Source of the DNA: Nitrosomonadales bacterium
GTDB taxonomy: Bacteria > Pseudomonadota > Gammaproteobacteria > Burkholderiales > Gallionellaceae
Direction of reading: 5' to 3'
Length of the DNA: 60,343 nt
Assembly (NCBI GenBank): GCA_016177795.1
Contig: JACOUM010000011.1
Coordinates: 1 to 60,343, forward strand
A program made the position numbers and the translations under genes. Shown piece by piece: positions 27,530 through 37,517 of this stretch. Under the pieces are notes generated by a model that was not told where the DNA came from, searched no databases, and worked only from the letters and a program-made list of their open reading frames with translations. The first letter of the stretch is position 1. Every line of letters starts with the position of its first letter.

Positions 27530-28204
27530 TCAATCGTCATCGTCATCGTCATGCTGTTCGACATGCGCCGCATCCGCGCCCGGCGTCACCAGCCCGGTGG
27601 CCGGATAACCGGCCCAGAATGCCATGACAGCAGCCAGCATTATGACACCCAGCCAGAGATATGAGCGGCGGATGCCGTGCTCCGGCTCGGCGGACTTGAA
27701 ACCGGTAATCATGGCACGCACCAGATTCTCGCGATGCAGCACGCTGCTCACCACCACGCCGGCAATGTGGATGACCACGATGGCCAGCATGGCATTGGAT
27801 GCGAACTCATGCAGTTCCTCCAGCGCTTCGCCGCCGATATCCTGAAACAGCATTACTCCAGTCGCGCCGGTCAGGATGCCCAATCCCAGCAGCAGCCAGA
27901 TTGCCATGCTTCCTGCCGGATTGTGCCCGACATAATGCGCCGGCTTGCCTTTAAGCAGCGACTGGACATAGGCCATGACCTCTCCGGGTTTGAACAGGAA
28001 CGAACGGAACCGCGCATAACGCGTGCCGAAAAATCCCCACAACAACCTGAATCCGATCAGCCCCAGCAGGGTGTAGCCGAGCACTACATGAATATCGCGG
28101 TAACGTTCCGATTCAGAGGTCAGGTAGGCGCCGCCGAATGACAGCACCAGCAGCCAGTGGAAAACCCGCGTCGGTACATCCCAAACCAGAATGCGTTGAC
28201 TCAT
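27530..28204 (-). CDS. Cytochrome b561-like membrane cytochrome b of the SHP/diheme cytochrome operon
   Basis: 224 codons with four core transmembrane helices and a fifth near 185-205. Heme-ligand histidines are in RVFHWLLVLS, DIHVVLGY, ELHEFASNAML and VVIHIAGVV, as in the Ni/Fe-hydrogenase cytochrome b/cytochrome b561 group. It would pass electrons from the quinone pool to the diheme cytochrome c. The protein ends with His and Asp residues (HVEQHDDDDDD) encoded by tandem ATCGTC-type hexamers at about 27531-27552, so tail length may vary between strains. Confidence 0.88.
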   Translation of the reverse strand: MSQRILVWDVPTRVFHWLLVLSFGGAYLTSESERYRDIHVVLGYTLLGLIGFRLLWGFFGTRYARFRSFLFKPGEVMAYVQSLLKGKPAHYVGHNPAGSMAIWLLLGLGILTGATGVMLFQDIGGEALEELHEFASNAMLAIVVIHIAGVVVSSVLHRENLVRAMITGFKSAEPEHGIRRSYLWLGVIMLAAVMAFWAGYPATGLVTPGADAAHVEQHDDDDDD

Positions 28205-28216
28205 GATGATCTCCTT

Positions 28217-28765
28217 TTACCTGGGCATTCTTATGTCGTGCTCGTTGAAGTCGCCGCGCTCCGCCTGCGGGTGGCAGGCTGAGCAATTGGCCGGGCTCTT
28301 CACTTTCGGGTTTTTCCAGACCGCCGGATTAATTTCGTGAGCGTCGTGTTGGCGCTTGAACCAAGCGGATTCACTAATGCGCAGCGGCGCCGTCGGGGCA
28401 CTCCAGCGATTGGATGCATTTTTCACCAGGAATGCGGTGATTTCCCTGCTGTCTTCGGCATCCAGCGATGCATCCGAGCCGAAATGCTGGTCCAGGCCGG
28501 CCATCATCCTGCGCCAGGATTTGGCGGGCAACAGCCCCGGTGCATAGGCGATGTGGCAGCTGGAGCATTCCTGCTGGAATTTGGCGTTGGTTTGCGCGGG
28601 CAGGAGCGGCTTGCCGCGGTTTTCGCCGCCGTACTTGCCGCTGTATTTCCCACCGTATTTTTCATCGCGGTCATCGTCATCGGCCTGTGCGGCAGTCATC
28701 GTTACGCTCATCGCCAGCAAGGTAACGGCAAGTATCCGGAAGAATTTCTGATCTTTAATCGACAT
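28217..28765 (-). CDS. Diheme cytochrome c (DHC family)
   Basis: 182 codons from the ATG at 28765, behind GGAGC. A signal peptide ends at AAQA. A charged Gly/Lys-rich stretch (DDRDEKYGGKYSGKYGG) follows. Two heme sites are CSSCH and CSACH. The family sequence WRRMMAGLDQHFGSDASLD is conserved in the paralogue at 31248. DHC proteins are periplasmic partners of SHP. It lies 11 bp after the SHP gene and 12 bp before the cytochrome b gene. Confidence 0.9.
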   Translation of the reverse strand: MSIKDQKFFRILAVTLLAMSVTMTAAQADDDDRDEKYGGKYSGKYGGENRGKPLLPAQTNAKFQQECSSCHIAYAPGLLPAKSWRRMMAGLDQHFGSDASLDAEDSREITAFLVKNASNRWSAPTAPLRISESAWFKRQHDAHEINPAVWKNPKVKSPANCSACHPQAERGDFNEHDIRMPR

Positions 28766-28776
28766 GGCAATGCTCC

Positions 28777-29196
28777 TTACTTTTTGACGGTCAGCAGATA
28801 GGCCAGCACATCGCCCTTCTCCTGCGGCGTGCAGACGCGGTCCAGCACATCGTTGCAATTGCGCTTGAACCATTTCGCCACTTTCTTCGGGCTGGTGAAG
28901 CGCCCCGCGTTGGCGGACGGGGCAAGCGGATCAATGACCTTGCCGGTCTTCGCATGCTTGCCCGGCGCGGCAGGATTGTCGGTATGGCAGGAAGCGCAAC
29001 TCCAGTCGTTGGCGTGCTTTGACTTGAAAAGACTTTCCCCGCGCGCAGCGGAGAATTCCTGAAAACCCGGTGTACCGGCCGCCTCTTGTTGAATGGAAGC
29101 CTGTATCTCGCCGGGTGTTTCCGCAAAAGCCGGCTGCGCCGCCAGACCAGCAACGGCCACCAGTGCCAAACCTGATGCACGAAATAGATGAAACAT
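28777..29196 (-). CDS. SHP-type cytochrome c (DUF1924, oxygen/NO-binding)
   Basis: 139 codons with a signal peptide ending at PAFA. One heme site CASCH lies near residue 67 and the C-terminal part has FKRNCNDVLDRVCTPQEKGDVLAYL. The family is named after the Rhodobacter sphaeroides heme protein, in which an Asn is the displaceable axial ligand and O2 or NO can bind. It is first in the operon SHP-DHC-cytochrome b-regulator-kinase. The 50 bp just upstream are repeated at 34944. Confidence 0.88.
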   Translation of the reverse strand: MFHLFRASGLALVAVAGLAAQPAFAETPGEIQASIQQEAAGTPGFQEFSAARGESLFKSKHANDWSCASCHTDNPAAPGKHAKTGKVIDPLAPSANAGRFTSPKKVAKWFKRNCNDVLDRVCTPQEKGDVLAYLLTVKK

Positions 29197-29212
29197 TGTT
29201 GATCTCCTTGAG

Positions 29213-29262
29213 TTGAACGATGAGGCGTGCAGGATAAGGAGGCAAGCTTAAGAAATCCTTAA
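29213..29262. repeat. 50-bp repeat, left copy
   Basis: Starts TTGAACGATGAGGCGTGC and ends AGAAATCCTTAA. The same sequence with one change lies at 34944-34993. This copy is the 5' region of the SHP gene and ends in the TTAA that abuts the IS5-type element. Confidence 0.85.
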
Positions 29263-29476
29263 GGAACCTCCGATTAAGTCCCGAATTTTTCATACTCATG
29301 CAGTCAGAAGCTCGGGTTGAACAAACGGACGACGACGAAGCAAATGACACTTTCTGCGGGCGGTTTTGACCGCCACACCAAACAGACCAGGCGTGCGGCG
29401 TTTCTTGCCGATTTCGGCATTCGCGGCAGATTGTGGACTCGTCGCTTTCATTTTCGGCTACTTGTTCAGACCTTAC
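29263..29476 (+). mobile_element. Internally deleted IS5-family element (MITE-like), left copy
   Basis: 214 bp. The left terminus is GGAACCTCCGATTAAGTC. It encodes only the N-terminus of an IS5-type transposase (QMTLSAGGFDRHTKQTRR) before the frame becomes nonsense. The right end, read inward, is a degenerate copy of the left (GTAAGGTCTGAACAAG). The flank on the left is TTAA and on the right TTAG. A nearly identical copy in the same orientation lies at 34725. Confidence 0.8.
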
Positions 29477-30799
29477 TTAGCGCATTTCAAATGCTTCCTG
29501 ATGGAAGTGGAATTTGCCGCGCCAGCTAGCCTGCAAGCCTTTTTTCAAACTTTCCGCGAGACCTTGCGGGCCGCAGAACCAAACCTCGGTGAGGCGCGCG
29601 CTATCCTTTTCGGCAACCATACTTGCGGCGTCGAGCACGCCCCCTTGGCTGGCGCTATGGATATGCAAGCGAATACCCGGCAATGCATCGCAAAGCGACT
29701 TCAGGCGAGCAACAAATGGATCCGCCTCGCGGTCTCGCGTGCAGTAATGCAGATCGGCGACAGGCGCTTCTCCGGGCCGTGCCTGGAGCGATTCGAGCCA
29801 GGCAAGAAAAGGCGTGACGCCGATGCCGCCGGCAATCCAGATTTGCTGTGCTCGCGGGTTGCGGCGGGCGATGTCGAAGCGACCGTAGGGGCCTTCGACC
29901 TTCACGGCCTGGCCTGTTTGCAGCCTGTCGGGAAGGTTGCGGGTATAGTCGCCCAGAGCCTTGATCTGAAAACTTATGGTGCGGTCGCCCCGGTCCGCGC
30001 TGGCGATGGTGAAGGGATGCGGGCCTTCTTTCGGGTCGAAGGTGACGAAGGCGAACTGGCCGGGGCGATGCCCGCGCCAGCCGCCATCAAGTCGGCAGCG
30101 CACGGCGACGATGTCGGCAGCCGGACGCTCGACCGCAACGATCGTACCGGAAACCTGGCGCGAGCGACCTATGTGGCCCGCCAGTGAATGCACGCTGCCA
30201 TACACGCCGGCGCAGAGCAGCAGCGCAAGCAGCCCGCCCACCGGCTGCGCCCAGTAGTCTGTCGGTGCAAGCAGAACCGCATGAAAAGCCAGCATCAGGT
30301 AAAGCACCGGCATCGCCTGGTGGAGAAAGCGCCAGGGCCGGTAGGGGAAGCGTTTCCACAGCGTCAGCGCCAGCATCGCCAGTACGGCGTAAATCGCCCA
30401 CTCGCCCATGTCTTCGGCGAGATCGCGCAGCACCTCCAGCAAACCGTTGTATTTTCCCTCCGGCATGCGCCCTTCACGACCGATCACTGCTTTCAGGATG
30501 TCGCTCGACATTTCAATCAGCCAATGCAGGGCGGCAAAGCCGACCGCGAGTATGCCGGCCCACTTGTGGGTGCGGTACATGCGATCCAGGCCGCCCAGCG
30601 GCCCTTCAAGCCAAGTCGGGCGCGCCGCCAGGAACATGGCCAGCGACATCATGGCTACCGAGAGCAACCCGCTCAGATAGAGACCCTCCTGCCGTACCGC
30701 CCACGGCAGGCTGCCGCCGCCGGCGGCGCCGGCGACGAAAACATCCCGGCCCCATGCTAACAAGACGAGGACAACAAGACTGGCAAACAAGGTTTTCAT
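29477..30799 (-). CDS. Ferric reductase-like membrane flavocytochrome (FNR-type oxidoreductase)
   Basis: 440 codons. Six transmembrane helices (about 1-205) form a ferric-reductase-like heme domain with histidines in RTHKWAGILA, ALHWLIEM, LHQAMPVLY and AFHAVLL. A C-terminal FAD/NAD(P)H module (about 210-435) has HPFTIAS, WIAGGIGVTPFLAWL and VWFCGPQGL. It would move electrons from NAD(P)H across the inner membrane, perhaps to the cytochromes encoded upstream. Its stop codon coincides with the flank of the IS5-type element, so the transposition joint may have set its last residues. Confidence 0.88.
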   Translation of the reverse strand: MKTLFASLVVLVLLAWGRDVFVAGAAGGGSLPWAVRQEGLYLSGLLSVAMMSLAMFLAARPTWLEGPLGGLDRMYRTHKWAGILAVGFAALHWLIEMSSDILKAVIGREGRMPEGKYNGLLEVLRDLAEDMGEWAIYAVLAMLALTLWKRFPYRPWRFLHQAMPVLYLMLAFHAVLLAPTDYWAQPVGGLLALLLCAGVYGSVHSLAGHIGRSRQVSGTIVAVERPAADIVAVRCRLDGGWRGHRPGQFAFVTFDPKEGPHPFTIASADRGDRTISFQIKALGDYTRNLPDRLQTGQAVKVEGPYGRFDIARRNPRAQQIWIAGGIGVTPFLAWLESLQARPGEAPVADLHYCTRDREADPFVARLKSLCDALPGIRLHIHSASQGGVLDAASMVAEKDSARLTEVWFCGPQGLAESLKKGLQASWRGKFHFHQEAFEMR

Positions 30800-30817
30800 G
30801 GATGACCTCCCGATCGA

Positions 30818-31219
30818 TTATTTTCCCGTGGGCGCGGCGGCGCTACCCGGCTGCGGCAAGTCGTCGCGACAACGTCTTTCATTGCACTCGGCGGAATTGC
30901 GTTGGCCGCTCGATGAGTCGCGACCGTCGTACCTGTCGCGCTTGGAACTGCGTTGCCGCTGGTCAATGATTTCGCCTGTTTGTGGATGCAGACGCAGCTT
31001 GACCCGCTCGCCATTGCGATCGGTGGCCTTGATCTCATAGCCGCCGCGTTCGCGCTCGATCTTTTCAACATTGCGGTAACCGGCAGCTTCGAGCTTGTTG
31101 TATATCTGCGGAATTGACAGCCACTGGCTTCCGCTGTCGGCAGGCAGATTGTCCTGGGCAAAGGATGAGGTGGCGAATATGCCAAGAGCAATAAGGGAAA
31201 CAATATTCAAGGTACGCAT
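30818..31219 (-). CDS. PepSY-domain periplasmic protein
   Basis: 133 codons with a signal peptide ending at SSFA. The PepSY domain (about 35-90) has IPQIYNKLEAAGYRNVEKIERERGG and VKLRLHPQTGEIID. An Arg/Ser-rich tail follows. Small PepSY proteins often accompany two-component systems and ferric-reductase-like proteins as modulators. It lies between the diheme cytochrome and the ferric reductase. Confidence 0.85.
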   Translation of the reverse strand: MRTLNIVSLIALGIFATSSFAQDNLPADSGSQWLSIPQIYNKLEAAGYRNVEKIERERGGYEIKATDRNGERVKLRLHPQTGEIIDQRQRSSKRDRYDGRDSSSGQRNSAECNERRCRDDLPQPGSAAAPTGK

Positions 31220-31247
31220 GATGATCCTCCGGTGTGATGTGATTGCG

Positions 31248-31739
31248 TTATTCGTCGTAATAGCCCTGCTCGGCGCCGGTGTGGCAGGCGACGCAGTTGG
31301 CCTTGGTGCGCACTTCCTTGTGCCGCCATTCCCAGTCGGGCACCTTGCGGTGTTCGCTCACCCATTTGGGCAGTTCGGTGATACGCTGGGGAGCACTGCC
31401 CAAGGCCACGCCCTTCAGTAATTTACCGCCGTAACGCCGGTCACCCGCATCCGCCGCGTTGGCCACGAGATAGCGGGTTATTCTGGCGGTCGTGTCAGCA
31501 TCGACGCTGGCATCATCGCCAAAATGATTTTTCAGGTTGCCCATCATGCGTTGCCATGAACTGGCCGGAAGCATCGACGGTGCGAAAGCGAGGTGGCAAC
31601 TGCCGCACTCCTCCTTGACTACCGGATCGGCGATGGGCGCATAGAAATGGTTGCCTCCAGCCTGGACGCGCCCCATCACGACGACGAAAAAAAACAGCGC
31701 GATAAAGCCCAATGCAAGCGGGCGATAGGTAAGATTCAT
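31248..31739 (-). CDS. Diheme cytochrome c (DHC family), second copy
   Basis: 163 codons with a signal peptide or anchor ending near VQA. Heme sites are CGSCH and CVACH. WQRMMGNLKNHFGDDASVD is clearly paralogous to the protein at 28217. It is the second gene of the minus-strand unit SHP2-DHC2-PepSY-ferric reductase. In this module the ferric reductase seems to replace the cytochrome b of the first. Confidence 0.9.
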   Translation of the reverse strand: MNLTYRPLALGFIALFFFVVVMGRVQAGGNHFYAPIADPVVKEECGSCHLAFAPSMLPASSWQRMMGNLKNHFGDDASVDADTTARITRYLVANAADAGDRRYGGKLLKGVALGSAPQRITELPKWVSEHRKVPDWEWRHKEVRTKANCVACHTGAEQGYYDE

Positions 31740-31761
31740 CCGAGTCTCCTTAAAAATGTGT

Positions 31762-32163
31762 TTACTGACTGATCACGTAGACGAGCCAGTCACCTTTTTC
31801 CTGCGGCGTGCATTCGCGCCCCAGCACTTCGATACAATTACGCCTGAACCACTTTTCGACTTTCGCCGGGTCGGTGTAGCGTGTCGGCGTTACGGAAACA
31901 GCCAGGGGGGCGATGGGCTTGCCGACCGGGGTACTGCCAGGACTGCGCGTATCCTTGCCGTGGCAGGAAATGCAGGCGGGAGTGTCGGCCTTGCCTCCGG
32001 CAAAATTCCGGGTGTGCAGGGTCTGCCCGCGCTCGGCGGAAAAACCGGACGATTGGGCGATGCTGGCATACTGCGTCAGCAAGTCTTCACGCGGACCGGC
32101 AGATACCGGCGCCGCGAAAGCAACGGCGAAGGTGGCGAGGGTGGCAGCGATGGTTCGTTTCAT
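31762..32163 (-). CDS. SHP-type cytochrome c (DUF1924), second copy
   Basis: 133 codons from the ATG at 32163, behind AAGGAG; the upstream ATG at 32199 has no site and no signal sequence. The signal peptide ends at PVSA. One heme site CISCH, and FRRNCIEVLGRECTPQEKGDWLVY matches the paralogue at 28777. It is divergent from the PepSY/two-component genes at 32302, so the 138-bp gap probably holds both promoters. Confidence 0.88.
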   Translation of the reverse strand: MKRTIAATLATFAVAFAAPVSAGPREDLLTQYASIAQSSGFSAERGQTLHTRNFAGGKADTPACISCHGKDTRSPGSTPVGKPIAPLAVSVTPTRYTDPAKVEKWFRRNCIEVLGRECTPQEKGDWLVYVISQ

Positions 32164-32301
32164 GATTTCTCCTTGCGATAATGGACATGGGGAGTGCACT
32201 ATGCGGGAGGAGACTTGAACGCAAAGTGAATGCGCCGTTCATCCTGCGTTCAGAATTGATGCGCTATAACATATGGACTTAAAACCGTACGGAGCATCGC
32301 G

Positions 32302-32660
32302 ATGTTGGGAAAATTTTCATGCAAACTGCCGATGGCGCTGGCAGCCACCCTGATTCTGGCATCGCTCGGCATGGGAGCAAGTCAGGCCGGCGATAATCAC
32401 GACCATGATCGCGCCCGTCGTGCGCTTGAGGCTGGCGAGATACTTCCCCTGCGCACTATCCTCGAACGGGTCGAGCACGACCATCCGGGGCGGGTCATGG
32501 AGGTCGATCTGGAGCGCAAGGACACGGGCTGGCGTTACGAGATCAAGCTGTTGCGCGGGGACGGCGCATTGATCAAGCTCAAGATCGACGCCCGTGACGG
32601 CACGGTGCTCGGCATCAAGGAAAAGAACGACAAAAGTATTCCTCTCGAAAAAGGACGCTG

Positions 32661-32661
<1 letters not shown>
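32302..32661 (+). CDS. PepSY-domain periplasmic protein
   Basis: 119 codons with a signal peptide ending at SQAG. The PepSY core is ILERVEHDHPGRVMEVDLERKD and IKLKIDARDGTVLGI. It is the first gene of PepSY-regulator-kinase. The stop overlaps the regulator start by 1 bp. A role tuning the sensor kinase is likely from context. Confidence 0.87.
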
Positions 32662-33323
<662 letters not shown>

Positions 33324-33333
33324 CCGTGCAGCC

Positions 33334-34713
33334 ATGACCTTTGCCGCACTGCGCGGTTCGTTGCGCTATCGCCTGTTGCTGGGCACGCTGTTCTGGATCG
33401 CCGCGTCGATTTTTGTCGCCGGCTGGGGCCTGGGCAAGCTGTTTCACCAGCATGTGGAAACCCAGTTTCACGCCGAACTGAAAACCCACCTCGATCAATT
33501 GACCGCGCAACTGGCGCTGGATGAACAAGGCCGGCCAGTGCTGGCCTTACAGCCTGGCGACCCGCGCCTCAACCAGCCATTTGCCGGCCTTTACTGGCAG
33601 ATCGACCGCCTCGCCGGCAGCGGTTTCCCGGCGGAAAACGCCGTGCTGCGCTCGCGTTCTTTGTGGGATCAGGTGTTGGATGTTCCCGCCGACGCGCCCG
33701 TAACCGGAGAGGTTCACCGGCATCGCATCGCTGGGCCGCAAGGCGCCAGGCTGGGCATGGTAGAGCGCCGCGTGACCATCGACGGATTGCCGCTGCGGCT
33801 GATCGTTGCCGCCGACGAAAACCTGATGATCGAGCCGGTGTCCAGCTTCCAGGGCGAGCTCTGGCTCGCGCTCGGCATACTGGGTCTCGGGCTGGCGCTG
33901 GCAGCGCTGGTGCAGGTATTCGTCGGCACGGCCCCGCTACGCAGCCTGCAGGCCGCCCTCGGGCGCGTGCGCGGCGGCGCAACGCGGCAACTGGAGGGCG
34001 TTTTCCCGACGGAAATCATGCCGCTGGTAACGGAGTTCAACAGCGTGCTGATGCAAAACGCCGAAGTGGTCGAGCGTGCGCGCACACAGGCCGGCAATCT
34101 CGCACATGCACTCAAAACGCCGCTGAGCGTCCTCGCCAATGCGGCCAACGCGACCGGAAGCGAAGACGGCGAACTGGCCCGGCTGGTGGCCGCCCAGGTC
34201 GAGATAGCGCGCAAACAGGTGGATTACCACTTGGCGCGCGCGCAGGCCGCCGCCACGGCGCGGATGCCCGGCGCGCGCACGCCGCTGCTGTCCGCCATCG
34301 AGGGGCTGGTGCGCACCATGCAACGCATCCACGCCGCGCGGAATCTGGAAATGGTCATCCATCCGCTGGCCCCGGCACTGGCGTTTCGCGGCGAAGAACA
34401 CGACTTGCAGGAAATGCTCGGCAACCTGATCGACAACGCCTGCAAATGGGCAATTTCACGCATCGAGATCCGTGCGCACGCCAGGCATGACCGGATCACG
34501 ATCTGCGTCGACGATGATGGCAAGGGTATTGCGGCCGATCAGCGCGATGCCATGCTGCAACGCGGCGTCCGCGCCGACCAGCAGGTTCCTGGCACCGGGC
34601 TGGGGCTCGCTATCGCCAGCGACCTGGCTCACCTGTATGGCGGGCATCTGGCGCTGGCGGATTCTCCGCAGGGAGGGTTGCGGGCAACGCTGACCTTGCC
34701 CGCAGCACGATAA
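33334..34713 (+). CDS. Sensor histidine kinase (PhoQ-like)
   Basis: 459 codons from the ATG at 33334, 10 bp after the regulator. The first transmembrane helix is at about 12-35 and the second near 170-195, around a periplasmic sensor. The dimerisation helix has AHALKTPLSVLAN (His near 258), a variant of the usual H-E-L-R-T-P found in PhoQ-type kinases. The ATPase domain has NLIDNACKWA, DDDGKGI and GTGLGLAIA. The stop is 11 bp before the right IS5-type element. Confidence 0.92.
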   Translation: MTFAALRGSLRYRLLLGTLFWIAASIFVAGWGLGKLFHQHVETQFHAELKTHLDQLTAQLALDEQGRPVLALQPGDPRLNQPFAGLYWQIDRLAGSGFPAENAVLRSRSLWDQVLDVPADAPVTGEVHRHRIAGPQGARLGMVERRVTIDGLPLRLIVAADENLMIEPVSSFQGELWLALGILGLGLALAALVQVFVGTAPLRSLQAALGRVRGGATRQLEGVFPTEIMPLVTEFNSVLMQNAEVVERARTQAGNLAHALKTPLSVLANAANATGSEDGELARLVAAQVEIARKQVDYHLARAQAAATARMPGARTPLLSAIEGLVRTMQRIHAARNLEMVIHPLAPALAFRGEEHDLQEMLGNLIDNACKWAISRIEIRAHARHDRITICVDDDGKGIAADQRDAMLQRGVRADQQVPGTGLGLAIASDLAHLYGGHLALADSPQGGLRATLTLPAAR

Positions 34714-34724
34714 TTTCACGCTAA

Positions 34725-34938
34725 GGAACCTCCGATTAAGTCCCGAATTTTTCATACTCATGCAGTCAGAAGCTCGGGTTGAACAAACGGACGACGACGA
34801 AGCAAATGACACTTTCTGCGGGCGGTTTTGACCGCCACACCAAACAGGCCAGGCGTGCGGCGTTTCTTGCCGATTTCGGCATTCGCGGCAGATTGTGGAC
34901 TCGTCGCTTTCATTTTCGGCTACTTGTTCAGACCTTCC
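34725..34938 (+). mobile_element. Internally deleted IS5-family element (MITE-like), right copy
   Basis: 214 bp, nearly identical and in the same orientation as 29263-29476. The left flank is CTAA and the right flank TTAA (34939-34942). Its right end GACCTTCC is a better inverted match to the left terminus than that of the other copy. The outer flanks of the pair (29259-29262 and 34939-34942) are both TTAA. Confidence 0.8.
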
Positions 34939-34943
34939 TTAAA

Positions 34944-34993
34944 TTGAACGATGAGGCGTGCAGGATAAGGAGGCAAGCTTAAGAAATTCTTAA
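34944..34993. repeat. 50-bp repeat, right copy
   Basis: Direct copy of 29213-29262 with one base change (AGAAATTCTTAA). Here it has no gene beside it, which suggests the left copy, at the SHP promoter, is the original. Confidence 0.85.
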
Positions 34994-35046
34994 CAGAATA
35001 TTGGGGGCAATTCATCAATCGCCCCGGGGATTTCGATGGATTGGAA

Positions 35047-36063
35047 TTACAGGCTGCGGATGGCGGCGCAGGCCTCGACGACCAGCGGCGGGCCGCGATA
35101 GATCAGGCCGCTGTACAACTGCACCAATGCCGCGCCGGCTTCGATTTTCTCGGCCGCATCCGCACCGCTCAGGATGCCGCCCGCGCCGATGATGGGCAAT
35201 GCCCCCTGCAATTCGGCGGCAAGCCGGCGGATTACGGCAGTGGATTTGCCGCGTAGCGGCGCGCCGGATAGCCCGCCGGTTTCCGTGCCATGCGGCAAGT
35301 TCTCCACCCCCTCGCGCGACAGGGTGGTGTTGGTGGCAATGACGCCATCCATGCGATGTTGCGTCAGCAGGCGTGCGATTTGCGCGATCTGTTCACTCTC
35401 CATGTCCGGCGCGATCTTCACCGCTATGGGCACATATTTGCCGTGCGCGTCGGCTAGCTTGTGCTGTTCGGTCTTCAGTTGCGACAGCAGATTGTCCAGC
35501 GCGCCCTCGTCCTGTAACTGGCGCAGATTCCTGGTGTTGGGAGAGGAGATGTTGACGGTGACGTAGCTGGCATGGGCATACACCTTGCGCAGACAGATCA
35601 GGTAGTCGTCCGCCGCCTTCTCGATCGGCGTGGCGGCATTCTTGCCGATGTTGATGCCGAGGATGCCGCGGTAGTCGGCGCGTTGCACATTGGCGACGAG
35701 CGCATCCACCCCCTCGTTATTGAAGCCCATGCGGTTGATGATGGCGCCGGCTTGCGGCAGGCGGAACAGGCGCGGTCTGGGGTTGCCGGGCTGGGGTAAC
35801 GGGGTGACCGTGCCGATTTCGATGAAGCCGAAGCCGAACGCGGCCAGCCCGTCTATGCAGTCGCCATTCTTGTCGAGCCCGGCGGCAAGTCCGACCGGAT
35901 TGGGGAAAGTCAGCCCCATCACAGTGCGCGGGTCGTCCGGCGGGCGCTTTGCGATGAGGCTGCCCAAGCCAAATGAGTATGCAGCCTTGAGCCCCCCGAG
36001 CGTGAGGTGGTGGACCGTTTCCGGGTCAAGCCGGAATAACAGGGGGCGTAGCAGTGAATACAT
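35047..36063 (-). CDS. pyrD: Dihydroorotate dehydrogenase (quinone), class 2
   Basis: 338 codons. Membrane-associated enzyme of pyrimidine synthesis, oxidising dihydroorotate with FMN and quinone. The N-terminal helix ([17 protein letters not shown]) is the class 2 membrane-docking part. [31 protein letters not shown] (catalytic Ser), [11 protein letters not shown] and IGAGGILSG are typical. It follows bpt by 2 bp. Confidence 0.96.
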   Translation of the reverse strand: MYSLLRPLLFRLDPETVHHLTLGGLKAAYSFGLGSLIAKRPPDDPRTVMGLTFPNPVGLAAGLDKNGDCIDGLAAFGFGFIEIGTVTPLPQPGNPRPRLFRLPQAGAIINRMGFNNEGVDALVANVQRADYRGILGINIGKNAATPIEKAADDYLICLRKVYAHASYVTVNISSPNTRNLRQLQDEGALDNLLSQLKTEQHKLADAHGKYVPIAVKIAPDMESEQIAQIARLLTQHRMDGVIATNTTLSREGVENLPHGTETGGLSGAPLRGKSTAVIRRLAAELQGALPIIGAGGILSGADAAEKIEAGAALVQLYSGLIYRGPPLVVEACAAIRSL

Positions 36064-36065
36064 TT

Positions 36066-36824
36066 TCAGAGGTTTCCATGAGCGTCTTTGGTTATGAACT
36101 CTTTGCCGAGCGGCTGCCAGATGCCGTCAATCAAACCTTGCGCAGGCCGGTATCCGGTTTTGTAAGCCATCTTGCGGCTATGCTTGATCCAGTAGCCCAG
36201 ATAGACGAAATCCAGATCAAGCTTGCGGCACAACTCGATTTGCCACAGCACGTTGTAAACCCCGAAGCGCGCACGCGGCAAGTCCGGCTCGTAAAAAGTG
36301 TACACCGAGGACAGGCCGTCGCTGAGCAGGTCGATCACGCTGACCATGCGCAACACGCCCTGTTCGCGGAATTCCACCAGCAGCGAATCGACCTGGCTTT
36401 GCAGCAGGAAATTCTGATAGGACTCGCAGTCATCGTTGTCCATGCCGCCATTCGGGTGGCGCGCGCGCTGATAGCGCTGGTAGAGCTCGTAATGCTCGGC
36501 GCTGTCCAGCAGCGGATGCAGGCTGGCCTGCAGATGTGCATGTTGCGCCCAAGCGCGCCGTTGCGAGCGGCTTGCGGTGAATTGTTCGGCAGGCACGCGC
36601 AGCGGCACGCAGGCGCGACAATCGTCGCAATGCGGGCGGTAGGTGTAGGCGCCGCTGCGCCGGAAGCCGTGCTGCACCAGTTCCGAATAGACCGGCGTGC
36701 CGATCAGAACGGCGGGCGTGGCGACCTGCGAACGCGCCTGCAGATCGGGCAGGTAGCTGCACGCATAGGGCGCGGTCAGATAAAAATGCAGCGCGGTAAG
36801 CGGGATGTCGTTCAGTAAACTCAT
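36066..36824 (-). CDS. bpt: Aspartate/glutamate leucyltransferase (Bpt)
   Basis: 252 codons. It transfers Leu from Leu-tRNA to N-terminal Asp or Glu, feeding the ClpS/ClpAP N-end-rule pathway. Typical segments are [64 protein letters not shown] and [14 protein letters not shown]. The start overlaps the aat stop by 4 bp, so the two N-end-rule transferases are translationally coupled. Confidence 0.94.
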   Translation of the reverse strand: MSLLNDIPLTALHFYLTAPYACSYLPDLQARSQVATPAVLIGTPVYSELVQHGFRRSGAYTYRPHCDDCRACVPLRVPAEQFTASRSQRRAWAQHAHLQASLHPLLDSAEHYELYQRYQRARHPNGGMDNDDCESYQNFLLQSQVDSLLVEFREQGVLRMVSVIDLLSDGLSSVYTFYEPDLPRARFGVYNVLWQIELCRKLDLDFVYLGYWIKHSRKMAYKTGYRPAQGLIDGIWQPLGKEFITKDAHGNL

Positions 36825-37513
36825 GCAAAGAGATCGGTGTCGAATTGCCAGTGGCTGACAGGCGCACAGTGTACCAATTCCTGCAGCCGCGCGATAAATT
36901 CGCTGCGCGGAATTTCACGTGCGCCAAGCGAGGCGAGATGCGCGGTATTCATCTGGCAATCGATCATCTTGAACTGCCAGCGCTCGAGTTGCCTGGCCAG
37001 ATGCGCCAGCGCGATTTTCGAGGCGTTGCTGGCATGGCTGAACATGGATTCGCCGTAGAACATGCGCCCGATAGCGATACCATACAATCCGCCTGCGAGC
37101 CTGCCGCCTGTCCAGACTTCCACCGAGTGCGCGCAGCCCATTTCATGCAGTGCGCAATACGCCGCGATCATGTCCTCGTGTATCCATGTGCCGTGCTCCC
37201 CGCGCGGCGCGGCGCAACCGCGCATCACCCGTTCGAAAGCGCTATCGCAGCGTACTTCATATGACGTATTGCGCAGTACTTTGGCGAGTGAGCGGGAAAT
37301 TCTGAATTCACCCGGGATCAGCACCATGCGCGGGTCCGGGCTCCACCACAATATCGGTTCGCCGGCACTGAACCACGGGAAGATGCCGTGGCGGTAGGCT
37401 TCCAGCAGTCGCGGTGCGGACAGGCCGCCGCCCGCCGCGAGCAACCCGCTGGGCGAGCGCAGTGCCTGTTCGACGGGCGGGAATGGAGCGTTGCCGGTTA
37501 TCCACGGAATCAT
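36821..37513 (-). CDS. aat: Leucyl/phenylalanyl-tRNA-protein transferase
   Basis: 230 codons from the ATG at 37513 ([15 protein letters not shown]); a start at 37543 would add 10 residues. It adds Leu or Phe to N-terminal Arg/Lys substrates. Motifs: [57 protein letters not shown] and [17 protein letters not shown]. It lies between the P-type ATPase and bpt on the minus strand. Confidence 0.95.
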   Translation of the reverse strand: MIPWITGNAPFPPVEQALRSPSGLLAAGGGLSAPRLLEAYRHGIFPWFSAGEPILWWSPDPRMVLIPGEFRISRSLAKVLRNTSYEVRCDSAFERVMRGCAAPRGEHGTWIHEDMIAAYCALHEMGCAHSVEVWTGGRLAGGLYGIAIGRMFYGESMFSHASNASKIALAHLARQLERWQFKMIDCQMNTAHLASLGAREIPRSEFIARLQELVHCAPVSHWQFDTDLFA

Positions 37514-37517
37514 TGGG

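Noticed and set aside
29317..29529. A short plus-strand frame resembling a transposase start
   Set aside because: It matches only about 20 residues of an IS5 transposase N-terminus and then runs into unrelated sequence; recorded as a deleted IS element, not a gene.
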